A stretch of 64,000 nucleotides of DNA, taken from assembly GCA_030789695.1 (NCBI GenBank), contig CM061140.1, positions 174,430,319 through 174,494,318 on the forward strand, written 5' to 3'. A program made the position numbers and the translations under genes. The stretch's first letter is position 1. Each line of letters opens with the position of its first letter. The notes beneath the pieces are model-generated. The model did not search any database. It saw only the letters and a program-made list of their open reading frames with translations, and was not told where the DNA came from. Below, piece by piece: positions 44,344 to 56,500 of the stretch. Source of the stretch: Scilla litardierei (lineage: Eukaryota > Streptophyta > Magnoliopsida > Asparagales > Asparagaceae).

Positions 44344-45721
44344 AATAAATATTCTATGAACTTTCAACTCTAATATTGGAATCTCTCATGATAGTAGTCC
44401 CTTTAAGGAGATAGAAGTCCCTAAATTTTTATCCTCTTATTGCCATGATTGATCATTTCGATATCTTCAAAACATTCTTACTATCATTAGATTTTAACCA
44501 CTGGAATCTAAGCCCATAAAGAAACTAATGACTTCCTTACCTTTGAAACGTGCTACATATTAGTGCATGTGTGTACTACGTCGTTAAACATCCTGATTCT
44601 CGCTAAACTAACTCCAACAGCCTTGCACTCTTTGTCGTTAAACACCCCGATTCTCGCTAAACCAACTCCAATAGCTTTGTATACGCCATTGTTGCTCATA
44701 TGAATTGAACCATCCCTTTTCCTCTTGTAGGTAGAAAAATACTCTTTATTTAGTGCCACGTGGAAACGATGCCCCAGAATTCATGATCCATGCATGATTC
44801 TAAGAATCTGACAAACACACTATCAACATGTCGTATGTTTCTTCACTCCTAACCTCATGCATCTTCGCAACTGCAAATGATGAAGATGCTGGTATTCCCT
44901 CTTTGCCTATGTTCCTCCTTCATGGTCAGTCGCTCTTTTAATGTTTGGGTTTCTTACAAATAAAGCATGTTATGCCTCTAGTTCTCAATATCGATCTTCT
45001 CTTATTTTTCACCTTTTTCACTGCTTCACCCCAAAGCAAATGGATCATATATGTCTAAGTCTCTTCTGCTCAAACTAATTCTTACCATTTAGTTTCTTAA
45101 CTCCTCATTGAAGAGTCCCGCTTTGATGTTCAAAGTATCTTGACGTAAATCATGGTGTTGACGAATGTCACATATCGTTATGGTAAAGATAGAAGTAGAA
45201 TCATCACATCATGCTTCGTTTCTATAGCCAATCTAATATGCCGTAGCTTCATCACTAAGACATTGAAGATATCCAAATGATCCTTCAAAAAGCTACCGTC
45301 TCGCATCTTGAAATTAAAGAACGTATTTTACAAGATCAACATTTGGTGGGTGATTTTTTCAAATACAACTTCTTCTCTTATAGGTCCTTAATCGTAGACT
45401 TCTTGAATACCTAATAAATCACATTGTTCGATATGTTAAGCTTGATTGTTGTCATAGCCGAAGCATATATCTTCATATTATCCATTTCTAAGATATCTAC
45501 CGGTAATGTACCTGTCCCACATATCTCCGTGGATACGATTCTGTCTTAAGATTGTATTCATCTTGTATTACCATATCTATTCATCTTCCCAATATTGTAT
45601 TACGCATCACAAATTGTCGCATATGAACCGGCTGTATATAAGCTCAAAACAATTACTTCTTTGGTTGCACCGTTCTTTGGAGAACTCTCTGACATTACCT
45701 TGATCTTGATTCAAGAACCTT

Positions 45722-46230
45722 GATAGAACCTGTTAGGAATTTGGGTGAATCTGGGCAAATAGACAATTGCACCATGAAGATCCAAAAATCTTTGAACCAA
45801 ATGAGCAAAGCTAATGCCAATATTTACAAATCCGGAACACAAGTAAAAGAGAATCACACATTTGATACCAAGATTTATATTGGTTCTATTCAATTATTGT
45901 TATGCATCCAACCAGAGAGATCATTAACGCTTTAATAATTTTGGATTACAAAGTATGACACTTGGCTTAGAGTAAAAACCAAGCCCGATAAGAATTTGAA
46001 AAATCTGAGAAGAAAAATAATTTTGGCTCTCATACAACTCTAAATCCTCTTTGTTTTTGCCATTTACCATCCATAGATCCTACATGATCTGCAAAAATAG
46101 CCTACATGGATCAGCTCTAGCACATGTGAAGAACCCCTAAATGAGAGACATTTAAATAGTCTTCAAAGCCAACTAGAAATACGTTTGATAGTAGCTTCGA
46201 AGCAGATTCGGAATCCACATCAAACCCGCG
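45722..46230 (-). repeat. LTR remnant of copia B (5' side on minus strand)
   Basis: TGTTAGGAATTTGGG at 45732 follows CTTGATAGAACC, which on the minus strand is a worn methionine-tRNA primer site (GGTTCTATCAAG versus TGGTATCAGAG). The far end was not located. Confidence 0.45.
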
Positions 46231-46761
46231 TCCGAATGCGCTAAGTGCCCATACCCCCCGGACCGTCCGATCGTGGCGCGATTGCACCTCAAGATACCAC
46301 GCGTCGCCTCACCAGCAAATCGTCCCTCGCGCGTGATGGCGTGTGTGCCGCCGCGTGGCCCGCGCACCATGTGTGTGCTGCGCTTTCGCGGGTCGCGCTG
46401 TTTGGTTCATTGCTCGGGGCTGAGAAAAATTCAGATTTTGGGCTACCATTGTTTATCGAACTGGTGTGTTTGGGGTGGGTTGTATCACATTTTTCAACAT
46501 AAATTATTTAATAAGCTGCATAGCAAGTCTTTGATAGACGCACAAGTTCAACTCATGGCACACGTGTGCACGTCACCTTAAATAAGTGGACGGCAATCAC
46601 CTGCAGCATGCGAGTTTAGCGGCTGTGGCATATGCCAACTATTACTCTCTTCCAACTAAATAATTTTCGTCTTATCGCTTTGGGTTTGGCCTTGACGAGT
46701 ACAATAAATTGCAGTAATGATTTCATGACTCTCTCTCACGGCTTATTGATTCCTCGTGCAG
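46231..46761. other. GC-rich patch and presumed intron tail upstream of the HIP exon
   Basis: 46240-46430 is GC-rich with no recognised domain. 46640-46761 ends in CCTCGTGCAG, a good splice acceptor for the HIP-like exon. Confidence 0.4.
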
Positions 46762-46859
46762 TTATGAATAACCCAGCAAGTTTTGCGAAGCATCAGTCAA
46801 ACCCCAAGGTGGTTCCTGTGATTGCCAAGATGATGACGGGATTTGCTGGATCCAAGTGA
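46762..46859 (+). pseudogene. Orphan last exon of HSP70-interacting protein (Hip/FAM10-like)
   Basis: After a splice acceptor the reading is MNNPASFAKHQSNPKV, then VPVIAKMMTGFAGSK and a TGA stop. It closely resembles the DP-domain C-terminus of plant Hip proteins (NPANLAKHQANPKV-type). Hip binds the HSP70 ATPase domain. No upstream exon (TPR or Gly-rich region) is visible in the preceding kilobases, which are copia B. It is therefore either a gene fragment or the 3' end of a gene broken by TEs. Confidence 0.7.
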
Positions 46860-47397
46860 TTGATGCAGCTGTGTACTCGTGTAGATTTATGTATTTTGCA
46901 TACCGCAACCGCAAGCGCAAATCCCACAGGAGCTCATTAGCTACCCGTGCAAAAAAAGGGTTATGCTGTATACACCCCTAGTCATAGGGGTGTATGTAGT
47001 TTAGATTTCCAAAATCAGAAAAACAGTTGATTTATTTGATAAATAATTTTTACTCTTTTCAATTTTAAGCAAAAATTGGCACTGAAACCTCTATACACCC
47101 CTATGAGTTCAAAAAAACACCTTGATGGAATAATACACTCGTTTGCCAATGTTGCAATGATTGACTTGATAAAAATTATATTACATAAAGTATATATGAA
47201 AATAAACTAATAGAAAACATACCATGCCACAATCCTAATGAAGCTGACCAAGTCTGGTGTTCTTTCGTCAAAAATTTTCTATATGTACACAGCTGATCCA
47301 CTGAAACCCTAGTCCCCAAAATTGATCTTTGACCAGAGAGCTTCACTCTCAATCACTGGCACATTTTTCAACCTCTTATCGGATAAACATGCCGACG
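46860..47397. other. Intergenic region between convergent HIP exon and TSR1
   Basis: Contains a short inverted element: TATACACCCCTA near 46970, TAGGGGTGTAT near 46986 and TATACACCCCTA near 47092. No gene. Confidence 0.5.
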
Positions 47398-47513
47398 TTA
47401 ACCACACAACGGAAATCGTTGTTCTGGCCATTTAGGGAACGAGCGCTTGTACAAGCTCATGCAGACAGTATCATGCTGCTGAACTACACCATTAAAAACA
47501 CATTTCATTGCAC
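47398..47513 (-). CDS. TSR1: TSR1 last exon
   Basis: [37 protein letters not shown], stop TAA at 47400-47398. Acceptor TTTGCAG|GTGCAATG. Confidence 0.92.
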
Positions 47514-50500
47514 CTGCAAATGAACAACCAGCAATCGATGTTAAGACACTTCTGATTCAGCTACAGAGTCTTTTCTTTTAGTTATTAGTTTTAAAAGTTA
47601 ACCTGCCATGATGAAATTGAAACACAATAGCAAGAATCGTACCATGGGTACCAACAGGTTCCTTTATGCGGCCACGGCGACCGCATTTCGTCCACACATC
47701 CACTGGCTGTTTATCACAAGGGTAAATACCAATGTCAGATCATTAAGCGGCTGCTATTTTTGTAAGGAGAAAATCTCAAACTGCAATATTCGGGTTACCT
47801 TGAACCACCTAACATCTTCCGGTTGGTGAAACATAAACCGCACTGTGGCTTTCAATTTGGTTACTCTCTGAGGATATCTGCATCAGTTAACACAGCCTGT
47901 AAGTCTGATGTGACCAACAAAACTTGTTTGTTAAAATCAATGTAAGAAGTAATCCATAAATACAATATCAGTTAATTGCATATTTAGTGCACAATACATT
48001 GTATAATGGTTCAGGCAATCGTCATTGTCAATTTTCCGACGTGCTATTGAGCCCTATTTGATGTCAAAAAAGCATAACAAAAAGAGAGAAGAAGATTTGG
48101 CAACAAGCCATCAACCTGGCATTGCCCCATTATCTGATGCCAACTTCCTTGCCAACAAAACTAATCAAGGAAGTGCTGCTGAGAAACCTGACAAGCAGTT
48201 GCCATGTTAGCAGGCTGGCAAACCTACGTATTCTAGCTATGCGGTTTTACCTGAGTAAGTCGAGAAGCGACCGTCCACACCCCCCGAGGTCGGGAAAGAG
48301 TCCATAAGAAGAGACAGGGAAATCGGTTTTTTTTTTTCTTTTATCCAAATAAAAATCACATTCAGGCTCATGCACTAGGAAGACCAACCCAAAGTCAATG
48401 GAATAGCATTTCCAAGTCGACAAAATTTCAAAATAGGTTAAAAACTAGAAAATTTTTATAAACCGATAAAATTTAATTTAATTACAAAAACCAATCAACT
48501 TCTCGCCACGTCAGATTTCCCCTACAAATGTGCTGAAAAATAACTGGGGTTAGCAACCACTGCCAAATTGTGCACCCTTAACCGGGATTGCCAATTCCGA
48601 CCATTTCATTCTAATAGCTATCGAGAAATCTCCCAAATCAATGGCCGGGTTGTCAATTCGGGTTGTTTTGTTCCACTTAACTGACATGACGAGATATCAG
48701 TCGGTTTTTGTAATTAAATTTAAATTTGGTCGATTTTTAAATTATTTTTAATTTTTGGCTGATTTTGAAAATTTGTCCTTCCCAAGTAAATCAATGCGAT
48801 AAACACATGGCAAGTAAGCATGTTCCACGCAAATTGGTTTACTTATTTAAAGGTTAGAAAAAATTTACTATGGAACTTTTCATTTTCTTCAATAACCCAC
48901 AGCAGGAACTACTAGCTTATGGAAGTAGAGTTGCTCAAACTGTGGTTTTGTTTGCAGTTTGCATTACAGAATTATCTGTTTATCGAATATAGCCGCATAA
49001 AGAAAATGCCGTGAATTTAAGCAGAGATAAGTTAAAATTGGAAAGACAAAAATTCATGTGAAATTTGTTGGCATAGAGCAAGTAGAGAAATTTTCACATT
49101 ACCCAGTTAATATGATCTTCTTAAGAATTATCCTGTCTGGATCTACGCTTCTTAATGAACCAACGGCAGCCACATGAGGTGTTTCCCCATGCCCACTCTT
49201 TAAAACAACCACCGGCAAGGGAGGAAAAGAAATTGGTCCATAAACAGAAGCTATCGAGAAGCGCCCTGGGTGTAAAAATCTTTCCATCTTATGCTTGGTG
49301 CAGTTTATATCATCAGATGAAAATATTGGCCTACGGAAAACAATGAAGTAATGTTTAACTGAAATATATGGCGTTAACTACAGTTACTAAAATAACATAA
49401 TATTTTATGAACTTCCAAGTAGTGATCAGCCAAAATTAACATGATACCTTGCAATGAATTGGCGGAACCCAACATTGAAAATAAAAGTATCTTTGGACTT
49501 GATGGGAGATTGATATGATTCATGCTTTTTAATGCTGCAAAACAGACCATAACATTTGCATTGATTATTCATGCTTTGGGAGCAGATTGTATAAGCATAG
49601 TCGCCTGATAAAATTCACAGTCACAACACTGAGACTCCATGAACAACTTGAATGATATCAGTTTCCAGTTAACTGAAATTAGCTAAACTACTTGCTTTAG
49701 GGTCACCAACGGGATGTGCCAGGTCAGGATCACATTAGGTTTGCCCCAACCCAAATATGCCTGACCAAAACCCAACCGTTGATAAAAAACATTTCAAATT
49801 TCTTCAATTCGTAACCCCTTCCCTGGCCAAAAGGGCATATTTTAGATGGTAACTCAGATCCGACCCATTTACACTGAAAATGAATAGAACAGAAAGCTAG
49901 CCCTCAATAATCCAGCCAAATAAACTTAGCTGCATGATTCAACATGATGTGCAGATCCTAAATTTGCACATGCTGCTAACTTACTAAGAACATGTTAACT
50001 TGCTCAGAACAAACACTAAGAAAATCACAAGATCTTTCGTGGACTGTAAGCCATAAAGATAATGCGAACAATGTTGATCATTCAATCAAGGGGTCTAGAG
50101 TTGATTCTTTCATTGCCATAGAATGAATTCCCTGCAGTGCCACAGGTTAAATGGGTTAATTGAGTCAAGAATATGCACTCAAACCTGAACCCAATTCTTA
50201 ATCAGGTGAATAGATAACTGTAGATGCCCATTTAAAGCCAACCACAAACCGATGGCACCAGCTCAGGTTTGGTTCAGACAATTAGGTTAGGTCAAGGATT
50301 GCCACCCTTTACCTTACATACCTTAAAATGATCCATAATGCAAAGAGTCAATATATCCACGAAAAAATTTGGCGGCAAATAATGCTATGTGACAAAACTA
50401 AAAATCACGGTTCCAATTTCACATTTAATTTCAACGCATCGACTGGTATAGGACATAATTTTCTAGTAAATAGTGGGATGCTTACCAAAATGGCAAATGC

Positions 50501-53500
50501 GCATGTTATGGTATCTTGTCACTTCGCAAGCTAGTACTTCCCAAAGGGTAGCCTATTTTAACACTCTTAACTACGAAGTTAGAAAGGTCGCTGGTATATA
50601 ATTAATAATGGTTCCCACAAAGTCAAGAACTGATCATAGGTATCATCTTTTGGAGAGAAACAATGGAAGAACTCGATAGTTAATCATGGTCGAGGAAGTA
50701 CTACTGGGAGAAGGGAACTTTGGGGTGGTCGTTGCCCGGGGTGTGACATTTATGATATGCACTTCGAAACCAATATCGATTTAAGATCGGCAACAAGGCA
50801 AAAGCATGGCTACAAGGGTAAATTCCGATCATATATCTTGAACTATGACCAGTGTCACTAAATGTCCCTAAACTATGATATCAGCAAAAACTGCGCTTAA
50901 AAATTGGCAGATAATATAATATCCATGTTAACATAAATGCACTAACATTATCTTTTCAAGGGTAGTTTCTATTAATATTATAGTTCAGTGGTAATTAGTA
51001 GTGATGAGAATATGCATGCCCAAAAGCCCGATTGGGCGCCCAATTAGACATGCCACATTCCCATCTTTACAAATCCTTCATTAATGAGTATGGAAGAAAT
51101 AATGAATTAATAAGTATGGAAGAATTAATGAATGATTTGTATAGATGGGAATGTGGCATGCCCAATCGGGCTTTGGGCATGCCCATTCTCATCCCTAGTA
51201 CTAATTAGTGACACATTGGTCACAGTACATGACGTGTTATCAGAATCTATCCCATCTCCAATGACCTTTCCCTAAACTTAACCATGTTAAAGGCATCTCC
51301 TTTGTAACTTTGCAAATTGTTTCTTATTGCCTCAATCCATGTTGGTTTAAGACTACCACCACTCCTTGTAGCTTTATCAACAATAATTTTATCCTTCCCC
51401 TTATCACAATTCTTTGGCAAGTATTGATGTCTCAAATAATTCTCCCCCATTTTGTCATCAATTGAAGCTACCTCTATCTGATGGATGGGCTCATTCTTTC
51501 CATTTTTTTTGAATGTAGCCATTAATCCACCTCAACCTTTTCATTTCATATATGCTCATGTGGTTTCTTAATTGACCAAACTGTTGGTCCGTATTGTGTG
51601 ACAGGCCATTGACAATTTTATAAAAAATTCCCTTCAAGTCCATGGTGTTCTACAAGCATATAGTACTACAGAACTACTCCATCCCAATCATTATCTACAT
51701 TAACAATATCCTCAATCCCCCAGTACAATGAATAAGTAATTCTAAGTAGCGAGCAGTATCACTTGTCGGTATTTCATTGCCATCAGAACGCGAACGATTT
51801 GCTTTCTTCTCATATTTTTTCTAGAACTACTTCGTCATGGTGATTCTGATCCAGTCAAACTTTATAGCTTCTCTCCAACATTCTAATTTGACAATTATAT
51901 CTATACCGTATTATTTTTAGAAATATTGAACTTGATTTACAGATCATAAGCAAGGATGGGCCCATCATCCGTCCCAAAACATGGAATAAAAGCTAGAATA
52001 GTAAAGTGGACAAGTAGAAACATTAGAATTATTAGTGAAGGATAACGGTAGAAAATGGAAATCGGTTTATAAGCGTGCCATGAGAATTACTTTAAATTCC
52101 TATACGAATTGTAATATTGGAAACAGTAGTTAAAGAATCATAATGAATGAGCCAATACTAATGTTACTTGGATGAGTATTGAGGAAAGCATGTAGTTTCT
52201 CAACAGTTTACTGCATGAGAACTAGGAAACAACATCAAAGTGGGATCCATATGATGAATGCCAAATTAATGTGGTAGGTCTGTTGTTTATAATTTTTTTG
52301 TTTTGTTTTCAAAAGAATAAAGCAAGATAAATAATACACACAAGGATTTTCTAAATTCAAGAAAGAATGAAAATAGAAATTCAGTAGAAACTAACGAAAT
52401 TTTTGGCAAAACATGCCAAAATGTTCTTTGAGAAAATCGGGTCATATTAAACAGAACCATATTATACAATGAAATGAAGATCAATCATGCACATTATAGT
52501 CTAAATTGAACTGATGGACCTATTTACGGCACATCAGACACCAACCCTCCACATAATATGCATGTATGATCATACCTGTAATTTTCGTTTGGAAGTGAAA
52601 ATAATAAAATTGGCGTCTCCTTGTTTCTTTCGCCTTGTTTGCTAAAAAGTTTAGCACCACTTCTACCAAGTTTACAACTCATAATTTGGTAAATGAACAG
52701 AATGATCACTAAATGATCACAAGATATGGTAAAAATCATATGCGGGTTGCATGATAAAATCTATTGGATAATAAAAATCACATTGATAATCATAAGAATT
52801 GGCTCTACATGTTAACAAAGTAGCAGCTGGTCATTGAAATACCTGAAGTGAAGAACAGACATCTTGGACTCGTGTTGCAGTAGACCACATGCTACCACAG
52901 GTGTTTTTATTGACAACGAACGTACTTTGGATGCTACATCGGCTGACACATGCTTTATATGAAGCCTCACATACGAGCCAATTGGTGCACATTCGTTCAT
53001 ACCTCCATTGTCTATATCAAAAACTTTGGCAGCTGCATGCTTCTGCGTCCTATTGAAATTATCAAAAGCAAAAATTCTTGCGTACTCCGGTGGCAAAGAT
53101 TCCTGTTATAAGTAGGACAGATGATAAACAAATAAGTTAGAGACAATAAGATATTCCAGCATTAAAGATCAAGTTCATAACAACTGTACTCACTTTAGGA
53201 TCCCATGAAGATGTTCTGAAAGACTTAAGCCCTCTGTACTTGGCAAAACGCTTTTTTGCCGGTACACCTATAGGAGCATCTACCTCATCTGGGAATTCTG
53301 AAAGCAAAAGAATTGACACTTTGTAAAATTGGAACACACAGTCTTCCAGCAAATGAAATGTTTACAACATTCACAAATTTTGAAAATTAACAATCATCGA
53401 GTTACGAGTTCATTCAATAATGCAGTCTAAAATAGGAAGAAAAATTAAAAATTAAAGGAAAGCAATAGTATTGCGAGCCTGGGCTCATATAAAACTGATA

Positions 53501-56500
53501 ATAATACAAAAGAGTTACTAGAGAAAGTTAACTAGTCATATCAAAGGATTGCTATACAGCAAACGGATAGACCCTAGCCTATTCTGGTGCTAAATTCCAT
53601 TTTTCCAATGGTTTGGAGGATCCAGAGAATGGCATGCTTGCTAATAACTTTTGATTGAAATCCTAGTAAACTTAAGTAATCCAAAGGGTTCCTACAATTT
53701 CTGAAGCAGGTCAAACACAAAAGAGTTTTAAGCAAAATGAAATCCAATGGATATTCACTCCAGCAATCCAAACCAAACTTCTATATTGGTATGAGGATGG
53801 TCAAAACAAAGGGCATTAGTTATTCCAGACGATATAAAAAGAGACAGGAACCAACTAAAATTGCAGGAAGTAGATAAAACATGGACATACAAAGTCAAGA
53901 TTCTATCACATCTCCTTTCATGAGCTTCTTCTAAACATAAAGGCCATACGGTTTGACTGTTCCGTTAATTAACCTAACTGTTGGTATCACGATATATAAA
54001 ATAATAGCTGGTTTTTTAGTCCAATTATTGCCCACATCCTCGCTCATGAGTAGTGAACCAAATTCTAAACACCGTTTTGTCTCCTGTTTCTTTTTCAACA
54101 CTTGCAACGAGGATAATTCTTCAAGTTTACAACCTAGTAAACCAGAACCACATGCTGATGAATATTTACACAACCAAGATCTTAGTTTTTTTTTCTTCTT
54201 CAGAAATAGCAATGAATATAAATTCTCCAGGTTCTCTAATCTAGGAACTTTGCTCCTAGATAAGGCAATCAACTCGGATGAAACCTCCATTAGCATAAAT
54301 CCATTAATGTTACAAATATTATACATTCTCCCCCTCAGCTAAACTTGCAACCATTATTCACAACATTTATGAATTGTCAAAGATTAAATTTTGAAAAGGT
54401 ATACATAAGATATCATGTAGAACTTGCCAAACAGGTAAGTTTAGATTTATAAGATCTCAATACTGTCTAAATAAATATGATCATAATACATGTTCGAATT
54501 CTCTACATTGTAATTGAACATGCGAGATAACACGGGACATTATTGTGAACTTAATTTTCTTAGGCATCGGATGGAACAAGACTTCACCCCCATGTGCACT
54601 TCTGACAATTAAGATCTTGGTTGGATTAAGTGTCCAGTAAACTTATGTTTCATAGCAAATTATGTGTTGGGTACCACTAATATCTTTAGAACAAGGGCAA
54701 GTGGGAGCAACATAACATAACAGAAGCACAGAAATTTATTAAGATGACCTCATACATACATCATATCAAATAGGCATTATATGTGATTTTGATACGATCC
54801 GGTGGATCAAATCAATAAAGTTCAGATTTTTAAAGAGGAAAAATTAAAAAGTGGAATTTTTATTTGGAATTTCTATGAAGAACAAAGATAAATTGAGTTC
54901 CTTCGAGACGAACTCGATCTCCTAGCTTTTATTTGAACGGATAAAAAGCATAAAGATCCCTCACAAGATGCCTACAATTGTTCTTCACAAAATAAGCATA
55001 TCCTAACCCTAGCACACGCCCTCACTTATATAATATTTAGGCGTGGTGCGTACAGCAAAACTAGCAAAACTTATTGTGCATAAAGAAACTTCGTCCAAAC
55101 AGTCGGTGCGCATAGCAATTACTCCTTCGGCCTCCTCTCGTACGTAATGATCGCATCATTACACCGCCCCTAAAAGAGCCACATTGTCCTCAAGGTGATG
55201 CATGAAGTCCGCGGAGGTCATACTCCAAGTGCGCGTAAGCATCCTCCCGGATTAAAAGGATGAAAATGATCTCCACCGCTTTCACTGTCGTTCTGAAGAA
55301 ATCCAGATCTGAAAGATTCAGATCTGAAAACTTGAATATCCGGATCTAGAAATTTCAGATCCGGATCTGGAAATTGCGAGAATTTCAGATCTGGATCTGG
55401 AAATTTCAGATCTGGATCTGAGACTTGAAAATCTGGATCTGAAAATTTCAGATCTGAAATTTTCAGATCTGAAACTTCCAGATCTGGATCTGAAACTTGA
55501 CGATCTGGATCTGAAAATTTCAGATCTGAAACTGAAAATTTCAGATCAGAAACTTGAAGATCTGGATCTAAAACTTTCAGATCTGAAAATTTCAGATCTG
55601 GATCTGAAACTTCCAGATCTGGATCTGAAACAAGCGTGGAATCGCCCTGATTCTCTTTCCCTTGGATCCTCTTGCCTCGATCTCCTCCCTTCCCGGTCGT
55701 TAGGGTTTGTAACATCTCCATTATCGCCGGAATTGACGCCATGGCCTCCCTCACAAACTTCAGATCTGAAGTAGCTTCCTTCAATTCTTGGAGATCGCGT
55801 CCCGTCTGCGCGGCTTCCCTCCTTATGGCCCGAAGTTGTAGCAAATCACACATGGATCGAAGATGCTCTGATATCGATTTGATACGATCCGGTGGATCGA
55901 ATCAATAAAGTTCAGATTTTTAAAGAGGAAAAATTAAAAAGTCGAATTTTTATTTTGGAATTTCTATGAATAACAAAGATAAATTGAGTTCCTTCGAGAC
56001 GAACTCGATCTCATAGCTTTTATTTGAACGGATAAAAAGCCTAAAGATCACTCACAAGATGCCTACAATTGTTCTTCACAAAATAAGTATATCCTAACCC
56101 TAGCACACGCCCTCACTTATATAATGTTTAGGCGTAGTGCGTACAGCAAACTAGCAAAACTTATTGTGCATAAAGAAACTTCGCCCAAACAGTTGGTGCG
56201 CATAGTAATTACTCCTTCGGCCTCCTCTCGTACGTAATGATCGCATCATTACTCCGCCCCTAAAAGAGCCACCTTGTCCTCAAGGTGGTGCATGAAGTCC
56301 GCGGAGGCCTTACTCCAAGTGCGTGCAAGCCTCCTCCTGGATCAAAAGGATGAAAATGATCTCCACCGTTTTCACTGTTGTTCTGAAGAAATCCAGATAT
56401 GAAAGGTTCAGATCTGAAAACTCGAAGATCTGGATCTGAAAATTTCAGATCTAAGACTTTCAGATCTGGATCTGAAATTTCAGATATGGATCTGAAACTT

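Larger units (their letters stand above)
42472..46230 (-). pseudogene. Old copia element B (host of copia A)
   Basis: Highly decayed minus-strand polyprotein of a different copia lineage. gag C-terminal part (NIKAGLFNEELRN, near 45110), Cys-poor region, protease-type WIMNSGAS near 44780, then HMSNNGVYKAIGVG and RIRMFNDVVHT (44553-44700), integrase fragments 43700-42880 (LEYVHT; WTWKPVEYTIFKCFN; NVILGYMTGVEGY). RT is missing: copia A interrupts at 42471, and 27528-28055 to the left carries only LTR-like sequence. A foldback element sits at 43708-44343. Confidence 0.7.

Noticed and set aside
55296..55632. CRISPR-like repeat-spacer appearance
   Set aside because: Units are imperfect, spacers are themselves repeat variants and no cas genes exist; it is a coding minisatellite in a plant retroelement.
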